Both the position numbers and the translations under genes were made by a program. Source: Streptomyces spinosisporus (GTDB lineage Bacteria; Actinomycetota; Actinomycetes; Streptomycetales; Streptomycetaceae). Taken from it: a stretch of DNA of 64,000 bases. How positions within the stretch are numbered: the stretch's first letter is position 1; the number at the start of each line of letters is the position of its first letter. The stretch covers positions 124,001 to 188,000 of the forward strand of contig NZ_JALDAX010000007.1 in NCBI RefSeq assembly GCF_022698145.1, in the 5' to 3' direction. The notes below the pieces were generated by a model. The model was not told the origin of the DNA and ran no database searches. It saw only the letters and a list, made by a program, of their open reading frames with translations. Of this stretch, positions 24,631-33,513 are shown one piece after another.

Positions 24631-25359
24631 ATGAAGTTCGCAGTCATCGGCGGTACCGGCCTGATCGGTTCGCAGGTCGTCAAGGACCTCAGGGCCGCAG
24701 GACACGAGGCGGTGCCGTACGCGAAGTCCACGGGCGTCGACATCATCACCGGCCAGGGCGTGGACGAGGCGGTGGCGGGAGCCGACGTCGTCGTCAACCT
24801 GACGAACTCCCCGACCTTCGACGAGGCCTCCCCGGCCTTCTTCCGGACCTCGATGGAGAACCTGCTCGCCGCGGCCCGCAAGGGCGGCGTCGGCCACTTC
24901 GTCATCCTCTCGATCGTCGGAGTGGACCAGGTCCCGGAGCTGGACTACTACCGGGCCAAGGTGCTCCAGGAGGAGCTGCTCCAGGCCGGGCAGATCCCGT
25001 ACTCGATCGTCCGGGCCACGCAGTTCATGGAGTTCATGGACGCCGCCATGTCCTGGACCGCCGACGCCGACACCGTCCGGCTGCCCGCCACGCCGATCCA
25101 GCCGATCGCCGCCAAGGACGTGGCCGCCGCGGTGGCCGAGGTCGCCGCGGGCACTCCGCTCAACGGCATCCGCAACATCGGCGGCCCCGACGTGTTCGGC
25201 CTGGACGAGCTGGGCCGGATCACCCTCTCCCACAAGGGCGACAAGCGGACGGTCGTCACCGATCCCACGGCCGGCATGTTCGCCGCCGTCAAGGGCGACG
25301 TCCTCACCGACAAGAACGCGCACCTCGCGCCCACCCACTACACCGACTGGCTGTCCTGA
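24631..25359 (+). CDS. NAD(P)-binding NmrA/YwnB-like reductase (paralogue of 5855-6601)
   Basis: A 242-aa atypical SDR with FAVIGGTGLIGSQVV as the cofactor loop and YYRAKVLQEELL in the active-site helix region. It aligns with the 5855-6601 protein over its whole length (shared motifs: SNSP/TNSP, PAFFRTS/EFFRTS, ATQFMEF/ATQFFEF, VRLPA). Unlike that gene it has no TGTCAC promoter. Start ATG 24631 behind AAGAAGG. Substrate unknown. Confidence 0.87.
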   Translation: MKFAVIGGTGLIGSQVVKDLRAAGHEAVPYAKSTGVDIITGQGVDEAVAGADVVVNLTNSPTFDEASPAFFRTSMENLLAAARKGGVGHFVILSIVGVDQVPELDYYRAKVLQEELLQAGQIPYSIVRATQFMEFMDAAMSWTADADTVRLPATPIQPIAAKDVAAAVAEVAAGTPLNGIRNIGGPDVFGLDELGRITLSHKGDKRTVVTDPTAGMFAAVKGDVLTDKNAHLAPTHYTDWLS

Positions 25360-25439
25360 GACCGGCCGCCCCGACCGGGCACCGCATGACCGGGCACGGT
25401 GTGATCGATCCTGCCCCGCAGCCCTCGTAACCTGTTGCC

Positions 25440-26396
25440 GTGCCCACCTCCCGTCTGCAGCGCGTCGCCGTTCTCGTGCTCGAGGGCGCCAAGCCGCTCG
25501 ACGTCGGGATTCCTGCGCAGGTGTTCGCGACGCGCAGGAGCATGCCGTACGAGGTGCGGGTGTGCGGGGCGGCGCCCGGGCTGGTGACCGGCGGCGACGG
25601 ACTGGCCTATCACGTCGCCGACGGCCTCGACGCGCTCGCGTGGGCGGACATCGTGTTCGTGCCCGGCTACCGGTTCCCGGACCGCGAGGACCCGCCGCGG
25701 GCCGTCGTCGAAGCCCTGATCGCCGCCCACGACCGGGGCGCACGGCTCGCCGCCATCTCCACGGGCGCGTTCGCGCTCGCCGCCACCGGCCTGCTCGACG
25801 GCAGGCGGGCCACGACGCACTGGCACTACACGCGCGAACTCGCCCGCAAGCACCCCCTCGTCCAGGTCGACGAGAACGTCCTGTTCGTCGACGCCGGCAG
25901 TGTGCTGACGTCGGCCGGCGCCGCCTCGGGCATCGACCTGTGCCTGCACATCCTGCGCTCCGACCTCGGGGTGGCCGCCTCCAACCACGCGGCCCGGCGC
26001 TTGGTCGCGGCCCCCTACCGCAGCGGCGGCCAGGCGCAGTACGTGCCGCGCAGCGTGCCCGAACCGCTCGGCGAGCGGTTCGCCGCCACCCGGGAGTGGG
26101 CCCTGCACCGGCTCGGCGACCCCCTCAGCCTCGAAGTCCTCGCCGAGCACGCGGCCGTCTCGCCGCGCACCTTCTCCCGGCGCTTCGTCGAGGACACCGG
26201 CTACACACCGATGCAGTGGGTCATGCGCGCCCGCATCGACAGGGCCCGCGAACTGCTGGAACGCTCCGAGCGCAGCGTCGAGCAGATCGCGGGCGACGTC
26301 GGGCTCGGCACCGGCGCCAATCTGCGCATGCACTTCCAGCGCATCCTGGGAACGACGCCGAGCGAGTACCGGCGCACCTTCACCCGCGGCGAATAG
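25440..26396 (+). CDS. GlxA-type AraC-family regulator (DJ-1/PfpI domain + HTH)
   Basis: A 318-aa regulator: residues 1-190 form a GATase1/DJ-1-like domain (VAVLVLEGAKPLDVGIPAQV) and residues 215-318 an AraC-type DNA-binding domain (LAEHAAVSPRTFSRRFVEDT and the second helix-turn-helix QIAGDVGLGTGANLRMHFQR). At the place where many relatives have a cysteine (ICTGAF) it reads ISTGAF, so the domain is probably not catalytic. The start is GTG 25440; there is no clear ribosome-binding site and TAACCT lies 7 bp upstream, so the message may be leaderless. Target genes unknown; the upstream reductase is a candidate. Confidence 0.9.
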   Translation: MPTSRLQRVAVLVLEGAKPLDVGIPAQVFATRRSMPYEVRVCGAAPGLVTGGDGLAYHVADGLDALAWADIVFVPGYRFPDREDPPRAVVEALIAAHDRGARLAAISTGAFALAATGLLDGRRATTHWHYTRELARKHPLVQVDENVLFVDAGSVLTSAGAASGIDLCLHILRSDLGVAASNHAARRLVAAPYRSGGQAQYVPRSVPEPLGERFAATREWALHRLGDPLSLEVLAEHAAVSPRTFSRRFVEDTGYTPMQWVMRARIDRARELLERSERSVEQIAGDVGLGTGANLRMHFQRILGTTPSEYRRTFTRGE

Positions 26397-26543
26397 AGCG
26401 CACACAGGGCCCGTCGGCCCGGTCCGGCCCCGGCCTTTGGCGCGATCCTTGCGAACCATGGCGCTCACGCCACGGCCATCGACGGGCTCCACCCGCGAGC
26501 CTGGAGACGTACCGAACGGACAGGGACACCCAAGGGGCACCTC

Positions 26544-27548
26544 ATGACTCGCATCGCCATCAACGGATTCGGCCGCATCGGACGCAATGTGCTGCGCGCC
26601 CTGCTGGAGCGCGACAGCGACCTCGAGATCGTCGCCGTCAACGACCTCACCGAGCCCACCGCCCTCGCCCGGCTCCTCGCCTACGACTCCACGGCCGGCC
26701 GCCTCGGCCGCCCGGTGACCGTCGACGGGGACACGCTCGTCGTCGACGGCCGGCGCATCAAGGTGCTCGCCGAGCGCGACCCGGCGCAGCTGCCCTGGGC
26801 CGAACTCGGCGTCGACGTCGCGCTGGAGTCCACCGGCCGCTTCACCTCGGCCAAGGCCGCCCGCGCCCACCTCGACGCGGGTGCGAAGAAGGTCCTCGTC
26901 AGCGCGCCCTCGGACGGCGCCGACGTCACGCTGGCGTACGGGGTCAACAGCGACATCTACGACCCCGCACTGCACACGATCGTCTCCAACGCCTCCTGCA
27001 CGACCAACGCGCTCGCCCCGCTCGCCGCCGTCCTCGACGAACTCGCGGGCATCGAGCACGGGTTCATGACCACCGTGCACGCCTACACGCAGGAGCAGAA
27101 CCTCCAGGACGGCCCGCACCGCGACCCCCGCCGCGCCCGCGCCGCAGGCGTCAACATCGTGCCGACCACCACGGGCGCCGCCAAGGCGATCGGCCTGGTC
27201 CTGCCCGGCCTCGACGGCAAGCTCTCGGGCGACTCGATCCGCGTGCCGGTCCCGGTGGGCTCGATCGTCGAGCTGAACACCACCGTCGCCCGCGACGTGA
27301 CCCGCGACGAGGTGCTCGCGGCCTACCGCACCGCCGCGGAAGGCCCGCTGGCCGGCGTCCTGGAGTACTCCGAGGACCCGCTGGTGTCCTCCGACATCAC
27401 CGGCAACCCGGCCTCGTCCATCTTCGACTCGGCCCTCACCCGCGTCGACGGCCGCCACATCAAGGTGGTCGCCTGGTACGACAACGAGTGGGGCTTCTCC
27501 AACCGCGTGATCGACACGCTCGAACTGCTCGCCGGCACGCGGTCCTGA
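26544..27548 (+). CDS. gap: Glyceraldehyde-3-phosphate dehydrogenase
   Basis: A 334-aa class I GAPDH. RIAINGFGRIGRNVLRAL binds NAD+, and SNASCTTNALAPL holds the catalytic cysteine. WYDNEWGFSNRVIDT near the C-terminus is invariant in the family. The start is ATG 26544. The gene stands alone, without pgk or tpi, so it is likely one of several gap copies in the genome rather than the glycolytic operon copy. About 147 bp of upstream DNA separate it from the AraC-type gene. Confidence 0.97.
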   Translation: MTRIAINGFGRIGRNVLRALLERDSDLEIVAVNDLTEPTALARLLAYDSTAGRLGRPVTVDGDTLVVDGRRIKVLAERDPAQLPWAELGVDVALESTGRFTSAKAARAHLDAGAKKVLVSAPSDGADVTLAYGVNSDIYDPALHTIVSNASCTTNALAPLAAVLDELAGIEHGFMTTVHAYTQEQNLQDGPHRDPRRARAAGVNIVPTTTGAAKAIGLVLPGLDGKLSGDSIRVPVPVGSIVELNTTVARDVTRDEVLAAYRTAAEGPLAGVLEYSEDPLVSSDITGNPASSIFDSALTRVDGRHIKVVAWYDNEWGFSNRVIDTLELLAGTRS

Positions 27549-27570
27549 CAGCGGACCACGACGGCGAGGG

Positions 27571-28392
27571 TCAGGGCTTGCGGCCCACTCCGCAGAACTG
27601 CGTCACGTCCACGATCTCGCCGATGTCCGGCCGGTCGGCGCGCCAGCGGGAGCACGACACCACGCCCGGGTCGAGCAGGTCCAAGCCCCGGAAGAAGCGC
27701 AGCAGTTGCTCGCGGCTGCGCAGCTTCATCGGGCTCGAGCCCTGCTCGTTCCAGCTGGCCACGGCCGCCGTCATGGCCTCGGTGTGGACCTCGGCAGTGG
27801 GGTGGGCGAGGGCGAGGTAGCTGCCGGAGGGCAGGGCGGCGACGAGCCGGTCGACGATCTCGTACGCCTCCTCGTCGTCGTTCACGAACTGCATGATGCC
27901 GAGCAGCATGAGCGCCACGGGCTTGTCGAAGTCCAGTGTCCGGCCCGCTCCTTCGAGGATCGGGCCGGGCTCGTGGACGTCTCCGTCGATGTAGTCCGTG
28001 ACACCCTCGGGGCTGCTGGTGAGCAGGGCCTGCGCGTGGACGAGGACCAGGGGGTCGTTGTCCACGTAGACGATCCGCGCCTCGGGGGCCATCCGCTGGG
28101 CGACCTCGTGCGTGTTGTCCGCGGTGGGCAGGCCGGTGCCCAGGTCGAGGAACTGACGGATGCCCGCCTCGCCGACCAGATGGTGCACCGCCCGCCCCAG
28201 GAACGCGCGGTCGGCGCGGGCGGCGTCGACGATCTCCGGGAAGTGCTGCAGGATCTGTTCGCCCAGGTCGCGGTCGGGCGCGTAGTTGTCCTTGCCGCCC
28301 AGGAAGTAGTTCCACACCCGTGCCGAGTGCGGCGTGGTCAGATCCAGCCGCGCCAGCACGGCCTCACGATCGTCGGCCGGTTCTTCGGGCAT
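27571..28392 (-). CDS. SAM-dependent methyltransferase (Methyltransf_19/DUF574)
   Basis: A 273-aa complete protein of the family seen in part at 2-697. Typical features are the N-terminal HSARVWNYFLGGKDNYAPDR, the SAM loop FLDLGTGLPTADNTHEVAQ and IVYVDNDPLVLVHAQALL. It ends CGVGRKP like its paralogue GGVARKP. Family members are abundant in Streptomyces; their substrates are largely unknown. ATG 28392. Convergent with gap. Confidence 0.88.
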   Translation of the reverse strand: MPEEPADDREAVLARLDLTTPHSARVWNYFLGGKDNYAPDRDLGEQILQHFPEIVDAARADRAFLGRAVHHLVGEAGIRQFLDLGTGLPTADNTHEVAQRMAPEARIVYVDNDPLVLVHAQALLTSSPEGVTDYIDGDVHEPGPILEGAGRTLDFDKPVALMLLGIMQFVNDDEEAYEIVDRLVAALPSGSYLALAHPTAEVHTEAMTAAVASWNEQGSSPMKLRSREQLLRFFRGLDLLDPGVVSCSRWRADRPDIGEIVDVTQFCGVGRKP

Positions 28393-28560
28393 GACACGCT
28401 CCTCGTTCTCGACCGGCTGCCCCCTCGACCGCCGGCCTCCCGCGCGCTCGGTCCCTCGCGCTTGTAACAGGCCACAACGTAGCGGTCGGTACCGGCTCGG
28501 GCCACCAATTCGCCGATCTTGACGGGCGCTTGAGAGGCCCGCGGCCGGTGCATCCGCCCG

Positions 28561-28599
28561 CCGTTCAGAAGAACCGTTCAGAAGGACCGCTCAGAAGAA
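28561..28599. repeat. 13-bp tandem triplication spanning a stop codon
   Basis: Three units CCG[TC]TCAGAAG[AG]A at 28561, 28574 and 28587; the third contains the stop codon of the hydrolase gene (28591). Confidence 0.9.
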
Positions 28600-29847
28600 G
28601 CGAGCCTCCGGGTGGCGGTCCGAGGGTCCGTCCAGCAGGCCGTGGTCGTCGCGGTCGCGCAGCCAGCGGTCGAAGAAGGCGGCGACGTAGGCCCGTTCGG
28701 CGTCGATCGCGTGCCGCGGCACGATCGTGCCGATGTTCTCGACGACGGTCTCGCGGGGCAGACCGAGGCGGCGGGCGATCTGCGGGACGAGCGCCACGGC
28801 GTCGGTGTACGTCGCATGCCGCGCGCCGCGCAGGTTCAGGCCCCGGTGCCAGCCGCGGCTGTGCCGCCACACGGCGTCCCAGGACGGCACCGTGCTCAGG
28901 TCGTTGCCGTCCATGCCCATCAGCAGGAAGGGCCGGTCGACGCCGTCGGCGGCGACGGTCGAGAGGTTGCCGGGGGTGCTGTCCTCCTGCACGTCCGCGA
29001 GGACACCGTCCAGGTCGGCCGCGGCCGCGATGCGCGGGTCGTCGTGCATGGCCTGCATGGCGGTGTAGCCGCCCGCGGACTGGCCGAAGACGCCGATGCG
29101 GCCGAAGTCGGTCGCGCCGCGCAGGGCCCGGGGGAGCGCACCGGGCAGCTCGTCGAGGACGAAGCGGATGTCGGCCACCCGCACGGCGATCGTCTTCTGC
29201 AGCAGTGCCTTGATGCGCTCGGGGTCCGGGGACGCCTTGTCGTACTCCGCGGGCAGCACTGTCTTCTCTACGCGGCCGCCGGGGAACTCGACGGCCGAGG
29301 CGTCATAGGTGTGGTCGACGGTCACCACGACATGGCCCCGCGAGGCGAGGTCGTCGCAGAGCGTGGTGCCCAGCGAACGGGGGTCGCCGGCCCCCGGCGA
29401 GTAGCAGACGACCGGAAGCGGCCCGCACCTCCGCTCGACCGGTGCGCCCTCATGGGCGTGGGTGAGGGTGGCCGCCCAGTCGACCTTGTCGGCCGGCACA
29501 CCGGTGAGGTTGTTCAGCGCGGCGAACCCGGCCGCCTCACCGGGAAGCATCTGCGGGGCCCGCCGGTGTCCGCCCACGGCCCGGGCCGGGTACCGGATGC
29601 CGAGCATGAGTTCGCGGTACGGCCGCGACGCGATCCAAGGGTCGGGACGTGAGGAGTCGACGAGGTGCAGCGAGACCGTCCCCACCGGGTACGGGCCGCT
29701 GGGGCCGGGCAACGTCAGCCGCAGCGGCTCGCCCTGGCCTGATGTGGCGGACGCGGACGCAGGTGCTGCTGACGCGGCGCGTGCCGGGAAGGTGGACAGG
29801 GCGAGAGCTGCGGTGGCCGACATCATGACGGCGCGGCGGGTCAACAT
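28591..29847 (-). CDS. Secreted alpha/beta hydrolase (PAF-acetylhydrolase-like)
   Basis: A 418-aa exported hydrolase. The N-terminus MLTRRAVMMSATAALALS with RR and an AXA site (PARAASA) looks like a Tat or Sec signal peptide. The catalytic Ser is in GVFGQSAGGYTAM at about 270; the oxyanion stretch is VVCYSPGAGDPRSLG and a His follows in GARHATYTDA. The overall plan fits the PAF-acetylhydrolase/dienelactone-hydrolase-like secreted lipases of Streptomyces. The C-terminus EARFF is where the 13-bp triplication occurs. Substrate unknown. Confidence 0.82.
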   Translation of the reverse strand: MLTRRAVMMSATAALALSTFPARAASAAPASASATSGQGEPLRLTLPGPSGPYPVGTVSLHLVDSSRPDPWIASRPYRELMLGIRYPARAVGGHRRAPQMLPGEAAGFAALNNLTGVPADKVDWAATLTHAHEGAPVERRCGPLPVVCYSPGAGDPRSLGTTLCDDLASRGHVVVTVDHTYDASAVEFPGGRVEKTVLPAEYDKASPDPERIKALLQKTIAVRVADIRFVLDELPGALPRALRGATDFGRIGVFGQSAGGYTAMQAMHDDPRIAAAADLDGVLADVQEDSTPGNLSTVAADGVDRPFLLMGMDGNDLSTVPSWDAVWRHSRGWHRGLNLRGARHATYTDAVALVPQIARRLGLPRETVVENIGTIVPRHAIDAERAYVAAFFDRWLRDRDDHGLLDGPSDRHPEARFF

Positions 29848-30036
29848 GTTGTGGGTCCCCCCAGGGTCTGCGGAAGTGGGCTTCAGTGATCACCTACAGA
29901 GTCCCGACCCGCCGAGATCATCACCATCCGGCGGCCCCGCCGATGCGGCTGGGGGTTTTCCTCCATCCACGGGTGGAGGCTCTCCATCGGCCCGTGGGTG
30001 GTGGTGATCCACTTCTCTTCGGAGCACGCTTGAGGC

Positions 30037-30660
30037 ATGAGTTCTCTGCACTCGGCACTCGTCGCTCTCACCGGCGTCTGCTTCGCGGTCTTCGTCGCGG
30101 CCTGGGTCGCGGGCGCCGTCTACTTCGGCGTGAAGAGCGAGGCGGGCCCGCTCGGTTGGCTGCGCGGACTGCGTCGCACACTGCCGCGCCGGGCTCTGCT
30201 GATCGCGGGCGCCCTCGTCTTCTCCACGCTGATCGGACACTCCCGGGGCTTCTGGCACGATCTGCAGTTCTGGCAGCCGGAGATAGCGATCGTCGGCGGT
30301 CTGCTCGTCGTCGCCTCCACCGCGCTGCTGCTGTGGGCCCGCTGGGTCCTGGGCACGATGTGGGCCGACGTCCCTATGGTCCAGGAGCACCACGAACTGC
30401 GCACGGACGGTCCGTATGGCCTGGTCCGCCACCCCATATACACGGGCCTGCTCGGGCTGGTCGCCGGCGCCATGCTCGCCTGCGGGTTCGGCGTATGGAC
30501 AGCGGTTCTGCTGGTCGCCGTCCCGTGGCTGCTGCGCCGCGTCCAGGTCGAGGACCGGCTGATGGCGGGCCGCTTCGGTGCCTCCTACGACACCTACCGC
30601 GCCCGCGTCCCGGCACTGCTCCCGAGGCTGCGGTCACACGGAGCAGCCCCGGGAGTCTGA
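30037..30660 (+). CDS. Isoprenylcysteine carboxyl methyltransferase-family membrane protein
   Basis: A 207-aa integral membrane methyltransferase. Four or five hydrophobic segments precede the SAM/ligand motif LRTDGPYGLVRHPIYTGLL at about 125-145 and the C-terminal VQVEDRLMAGRFGASYDTYR. In bacteria these proteins methylate lipids or unknown small molecules. ATG 30037. It is divergent from the secreted hydrolase with 189 bp between. Confidence 0.88.
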   Translation: MSSLHSALVALTGVCFAVFVAAWVAGAVYFGVKSEAGPLGWLRGLRRTLPRRALLIAGALVFSTLIGHSRGFWHDLQFWQPEIAIVGGLLVVASTALLLWARWVLGTMWADVPMVQEHHELRTDGPYGLVRHPIYTGLLGLVAGAMLACGFGVWTAVLLVAVPWLLRRVQVEDRLMAGRFGASYDTYRARVPALLPRLRSHGAAPGV

Positions 30661-30667
30661 CGGCGCG

Positions 30668-30754
30668 GCCCCCAGGGATCAGAAGGGACAACCCTGGGAC
30701 CAGAAGGGGCGGCCCCAGGGATCAGAAGGGACGGCCCGAGGAGTCAGAAGGGAC
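30668..30754. repeat. 21-22-bp tandem repeat, four copies, spanning a stop codon
   Basis: Units at about 30668, 30690, 30711 and 30733, each ending CAGAAGGG[AG]C. The last covers the 3' end and stop of the ferritin-like gene (stop 30744). Confidence 0.88.
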
Positions 30755-31883
30755 GGAACTGCGGGCCGTAGGTGCCCGGTGCGTCGGGGATCGGGCGCTC
30801 CATCAGCTCCACGGCATGGTGCTCCAGCCCGCGCATCGCGTGGATGGCCGAGTTCAGAGTGCGACGGCCGCCACCGGACCAGGCCGTCTCCAGGTTCTGC
30901 AGGACGGAGTGGTAGGTGGCGTCGAAACCGTCCAGCAGCCGACGTACGTCGCCGCGCGCGTCCGACCACCCACCGACCGGAACGGGCGCCATGGGCCGCA
31001 CGTCGGGGAAGCGCACGGGCGCACCGGAGAACTCCCAGCCGCTGTCGGTCTCACGCAGCCGCCGGCCGTGGTAGATCTCGCCGAAGGCGTAGTAGTGCGC
31101 GGGGTAGTCGTCGTCGAAGGCCGTGGCCGGGGAGGTGTCGGTGCCCTCGCCCTGCTCCTTGATGATCTCGATCGCGCGCATGACGTCGTCGGGACTGCGC
31201 ACCGGCTCCAGCACGTCGGAACCGATCCGCGCGGACAGCTGCCCCCGCACCTGCAGCTCCGGTGCCACGCTGCGGAAGGTCCGCAGGATGTCACCGTAGA
31301 AGGTGCCGACGCTGGGCGAGGGTTCCACGCTGCGTGCGAGCGGCTCGTCGGGCTCCTCGATGGCCATCATGACCTCGAGCACGAAGGACCTGGTCAGGCC
31401 CGACAGATACACGGTCAGGCCGGGGCGCACACCGCCGGGCAGCGGGCCGGGGTAGGCGGACGCCGCGCTCTTGATCTGCGGCCGCCCGCCCACGGCCACC
31501 AGCAGATTGCAGACCGTGCCCAGGTGGTACATCTCGTCGCCGACGATCCGCCGGATCAGCCGCGCGGCCTCGCTGCCGCGGTCCTTGATGGACCACCAGC
31601 CGCACAAGTAGGGCGGGATGGTGGCGAGTTCGAGTGCCACGGCGACCTGAAGGGACTGTCTGAGCCAGCTGAGCCCGCGGTCGTCGTGGGGAACGGCCAG
31701 CAGGCGTGCCACGGAATGGCCGCGGGGCGCGGCGGGTGCCTGGCCCACCGGTCGCGCGGCGGCCTGTGCAGCACCGGCGGCCACGACCGGCGTGCCGGCC
31801 GCCACGGCGGCCGACGCCAGGAAGGTCCTGCGCTTGAACGGGGCAACTGCCGGGCTGTCCGAATCTTCCGTCGTACCAGTCAA
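30744..31883 (-). CDS. Tat-exported ferritin-like (VioB/iminophenylpyruvate-dimer-synthase-type) protein
   Basis: A 379-aa protein with a twin-arginine signal (FKRRTFLASAAVAAG) and then a ferritin-like helical domain: ALELATIPPYLCGWWS, VGDEMYHLGTVCNLLVAVGG and VLEVMMAIEEPDEP carry Glu/His residues of ExxH type. I recognise the domain from VioB/RebD-like proteins; here it stands without their other domains and is sent outside the cytoplasm. A start at TTG 31883 is forced: GAGG lies 5 nt upstream and no ATG/GTG fits before the twin arginines. Function unknown; a metal-dependent oxidase is an inference. Confidence 0.8.
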   Translation of the reverse strand: MTGTTEDSDSPAVAPFKRRTFLASAAVAAGTPVVAAGAAQAAARPVGQAPAAPRGHSVARLLAVPHDDRGLSWLRQSLQVAVALELATIPPYLCGWWSIKDRGSEAARLIRRIVGDEMYHLGTVCNLLVAVGGRPQIKSAASAYPGPLPGGVRPGLTVYLSGLTRSFVLEVMMAIEEPDEPLARSVEPSPSVGTFYGDILRTFRSVAPELQVRGQLSARIGSDVLEPVRSPDDVMRAIEIIKEQGEGTDTSPATAFDDDYPAHYYAFGEIYHGRRLRETDSGWEFSGAPVRFPDVRPMAPVPVGGWSDARGDVRRLLDGFDATYHSVLQNLETAWSGGGRRTLNSAIHAMRGLEHHAVELMERPIPDAPGTYGPQFRPF

Positions 31884-31905
31884 TTTCGCCTCAGCTCATA
31901 GCAAT

Positions 31906-31936
31906 GGCCCCGCCTCTGCTTGAGCGGAACGGGGCC
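31906..31936 (-). terminator. Hairpin between lipase and ferritin-like genes
   Basis: GGCCCCG at 31906-31912 pairs with CGGGGCC at 31930-31936. It could end the lipase transcript or act as an attenuator just before the ferritin-like gene. Confidence 0.6.
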
Positions 31937-32028
31937 TTCCGACGGGTCTGGAAGCTAGCAGCCGGCACCGCGGTTCCCTGGGCGTACGGGCCCGGGAGGC
32001 GCGTCCACCACCCTGTCAGTCCAAGGCG

Positions 32029-33303
32029 TTACACCGGAACGGGCATCAGGGCGCAGCGCACCGGCTCGGCGTGCGCGGGGTCGAGGGCGTTGAGGACCAG
32101 CCGGTTGACGTTCGGGTCGTACACGCCACCCGCATGACCGGTGAGGTCCAGCGGACACCGGTCCTGCAGCAGGATGTTGTGCACTTTGGCGCCGGGCCCG
32201 GCCTTGAGGAACTGGTTGGTGTACGGCGTCACCACCAGGTCGGTACGGCTCACGATGGTGGTGTAGTCGACGCCGGGCTCGGTGTCGCCGCCGGCGTAGA
32301 GCCGTTGGAGCACCGAGGAGCCGATCGTCTGGTCCCTGGCCGCGGGACTGTCCAGGCCGAGCGGTTTGCCGGCCCGCCCCGCCACGTCCAGCACCGTGTC
32401 GAGGAGGGGCGCCAGACCGGAGGCGTCGGTGCCGTGATTGCTGGGGTTGATGCCCACCAGGTGGTGCACCTTCGCCGCGCCGCCGTCGAAGCGCAGATAC
32501 CACTCGGGGGTCAGCCCGCCGCCCTGGGAGTGACCCACCAGGTCGACCTTCGAGGCACCCGTGGCGGCCAGCACCCGGTCGACGTAGGAGGCCAGTTGCC
32601 GGGCCGAGTCGGGAACATGGGCGGTTGCCTTCATCAGGGCGTGGGGCTTGCTCTCGCCGTAGTTGAGGGCGAAGACGCAGTAACCGGCGTTCTTCAGCAC
32701 GGGTGCGAGCCCGCTCCAACTGTCGAAGGCGTTGGCGAAAGTGCCGTGCACCAGGACGACCGGATAGGGGTGAGCGGACGACGGCTTGCACCCGAAGTCG
32801 TTGGCCCCGGCCGGGGAACGGTCCGGATCCGCCACCGAGCCGAGCACGGCCAGACCGAGACTGACCGCCCCCAGATAGCCGAAGTGGTTGGCGGACGCGG
32901 TGGGTGGGGTTCCGGCAGCGATCTGTCGCGGTTCGGGGACTGTGGTGGAAGCAGCGGAGACGGCTGGAGCGACGGGGGCGGAGGAAGCAGCGGGGATGGC
33001 GGAGGCGGCACGAGCGGCGGAGGCAGCGGCAGCGGCAAGGGCGGCGGGCGCAGCGAAGGTGACGGGGGCGGCGGAAGCGGCGGAGGCGGCACGAGCGGCG
33101 GGGGCGGTGGAGGCGATCGGGGCAGCGGGAGCGGCGGGGGCGGCGAAGGCGAATGGAGCGATGAAGGCGGCGGGAGCGGCGGAAGCGATCGGGGCAGCGG
33201 GGGCGACGGAAGTGATCGCGGCGGCGGTAGTGGTCGGGGCGGTTGCGGTCAGGCAGACCGCCGCTGCCAGGGCGGTTCCTGTGGTCTTGAGGATGTTGCG
33301 CAT
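32029..33303 (-). CDS. Secreted triacylglycerol lipase with long Ala/Pro-rich linker
   Basis: A 424-aa lipase. MRNILKTTGTALAAAVCLTA is a Sec signal peptide. Residues about 25-120 are nearly all Ala, Pro, Ser and Thr in an irregular AAPxAS repeat. The catalytic domain starts near 140: VVLVHGTFANAFDSWSGL (oxyanion), LVGHSQGG (catalytic Ser), and PLDLTGHAGG near the end. It resembles the actinobacterial lipase/EstA group. ATG 33303 follows AGGAGG at 10 nt; the open frame to 33417 has no signal-peptide character. The linker is unusual and could be a stalk, wall-spanning region or O-glycosylation target. Confidence 0.87.
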   Translation of the reverse strand: MRNILKTTGTALAAAVCLTATAPTTTAAAITSVAPAAPIASAAPAAFIAPFAFAAPAAPAAPIASTAPAARAASAASAAPVTFAAPAALAAAAASAARAASAIPAASSAPVAPAVSAASTTVPEPRQIAAGTPPTASANHFGYLGAVSLGLAVLGSVADPDRSPAGANDFGCKPSSAHPYPVVLVHGTFANAFDSWSGLAPVLKNAGYCVFALNYGESKPHALMKATAHVPDSARQLASYVDRVLAATGASKVDLVGHSQGGGLTPEWYLRFDGGAAKVHHLVGINPSNHGTDASGLAPLLDTVLDVAGRAGKPLGLDSPAARDQTIGSSVLQRLYAGGDTEPGVDYTTIVSRTDLVVTPYTNQFLKAGPGAKVHNILLQDRCPLDLTGHAGGVYDPNVNRLVLNALDPAHAEPVRCALMPVPV

Positions 33304-33424
33304 TGGGTGCGCACCTCCTGGTGACGGGGCGTCAGTTGGGGCTTGGGGCGGCCCCAGCCTCGACACCTCGCGTGCCGCACCCGCGCACGGCGCGCGACGT
33401 GCGCCCGTTCGGCGCACGCGTGAT

Positions 33425-33454
33425 CAGCCGCGCGGGCGGATCCCCGCGCGGCTG
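33425..33454 (-). terminator. Strong hairpin terminator after the TetR gene
   Basis: A 12-bp stem CAGCCGCGCGGG paired with its complement around a short loop, between the TetR stop (33514) and the lipase start (33303). A perfect TGACG-TTA-CGTCA inverted repeat at 33479-33491 lies just before it. Confidence 0.8.
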
Positions 33455-33513
33455 AACCTGCCTTGTCCGTAAGGACGTTGACGTTACGTCAGGGACATAC
33501 GTCGATCGGATCG

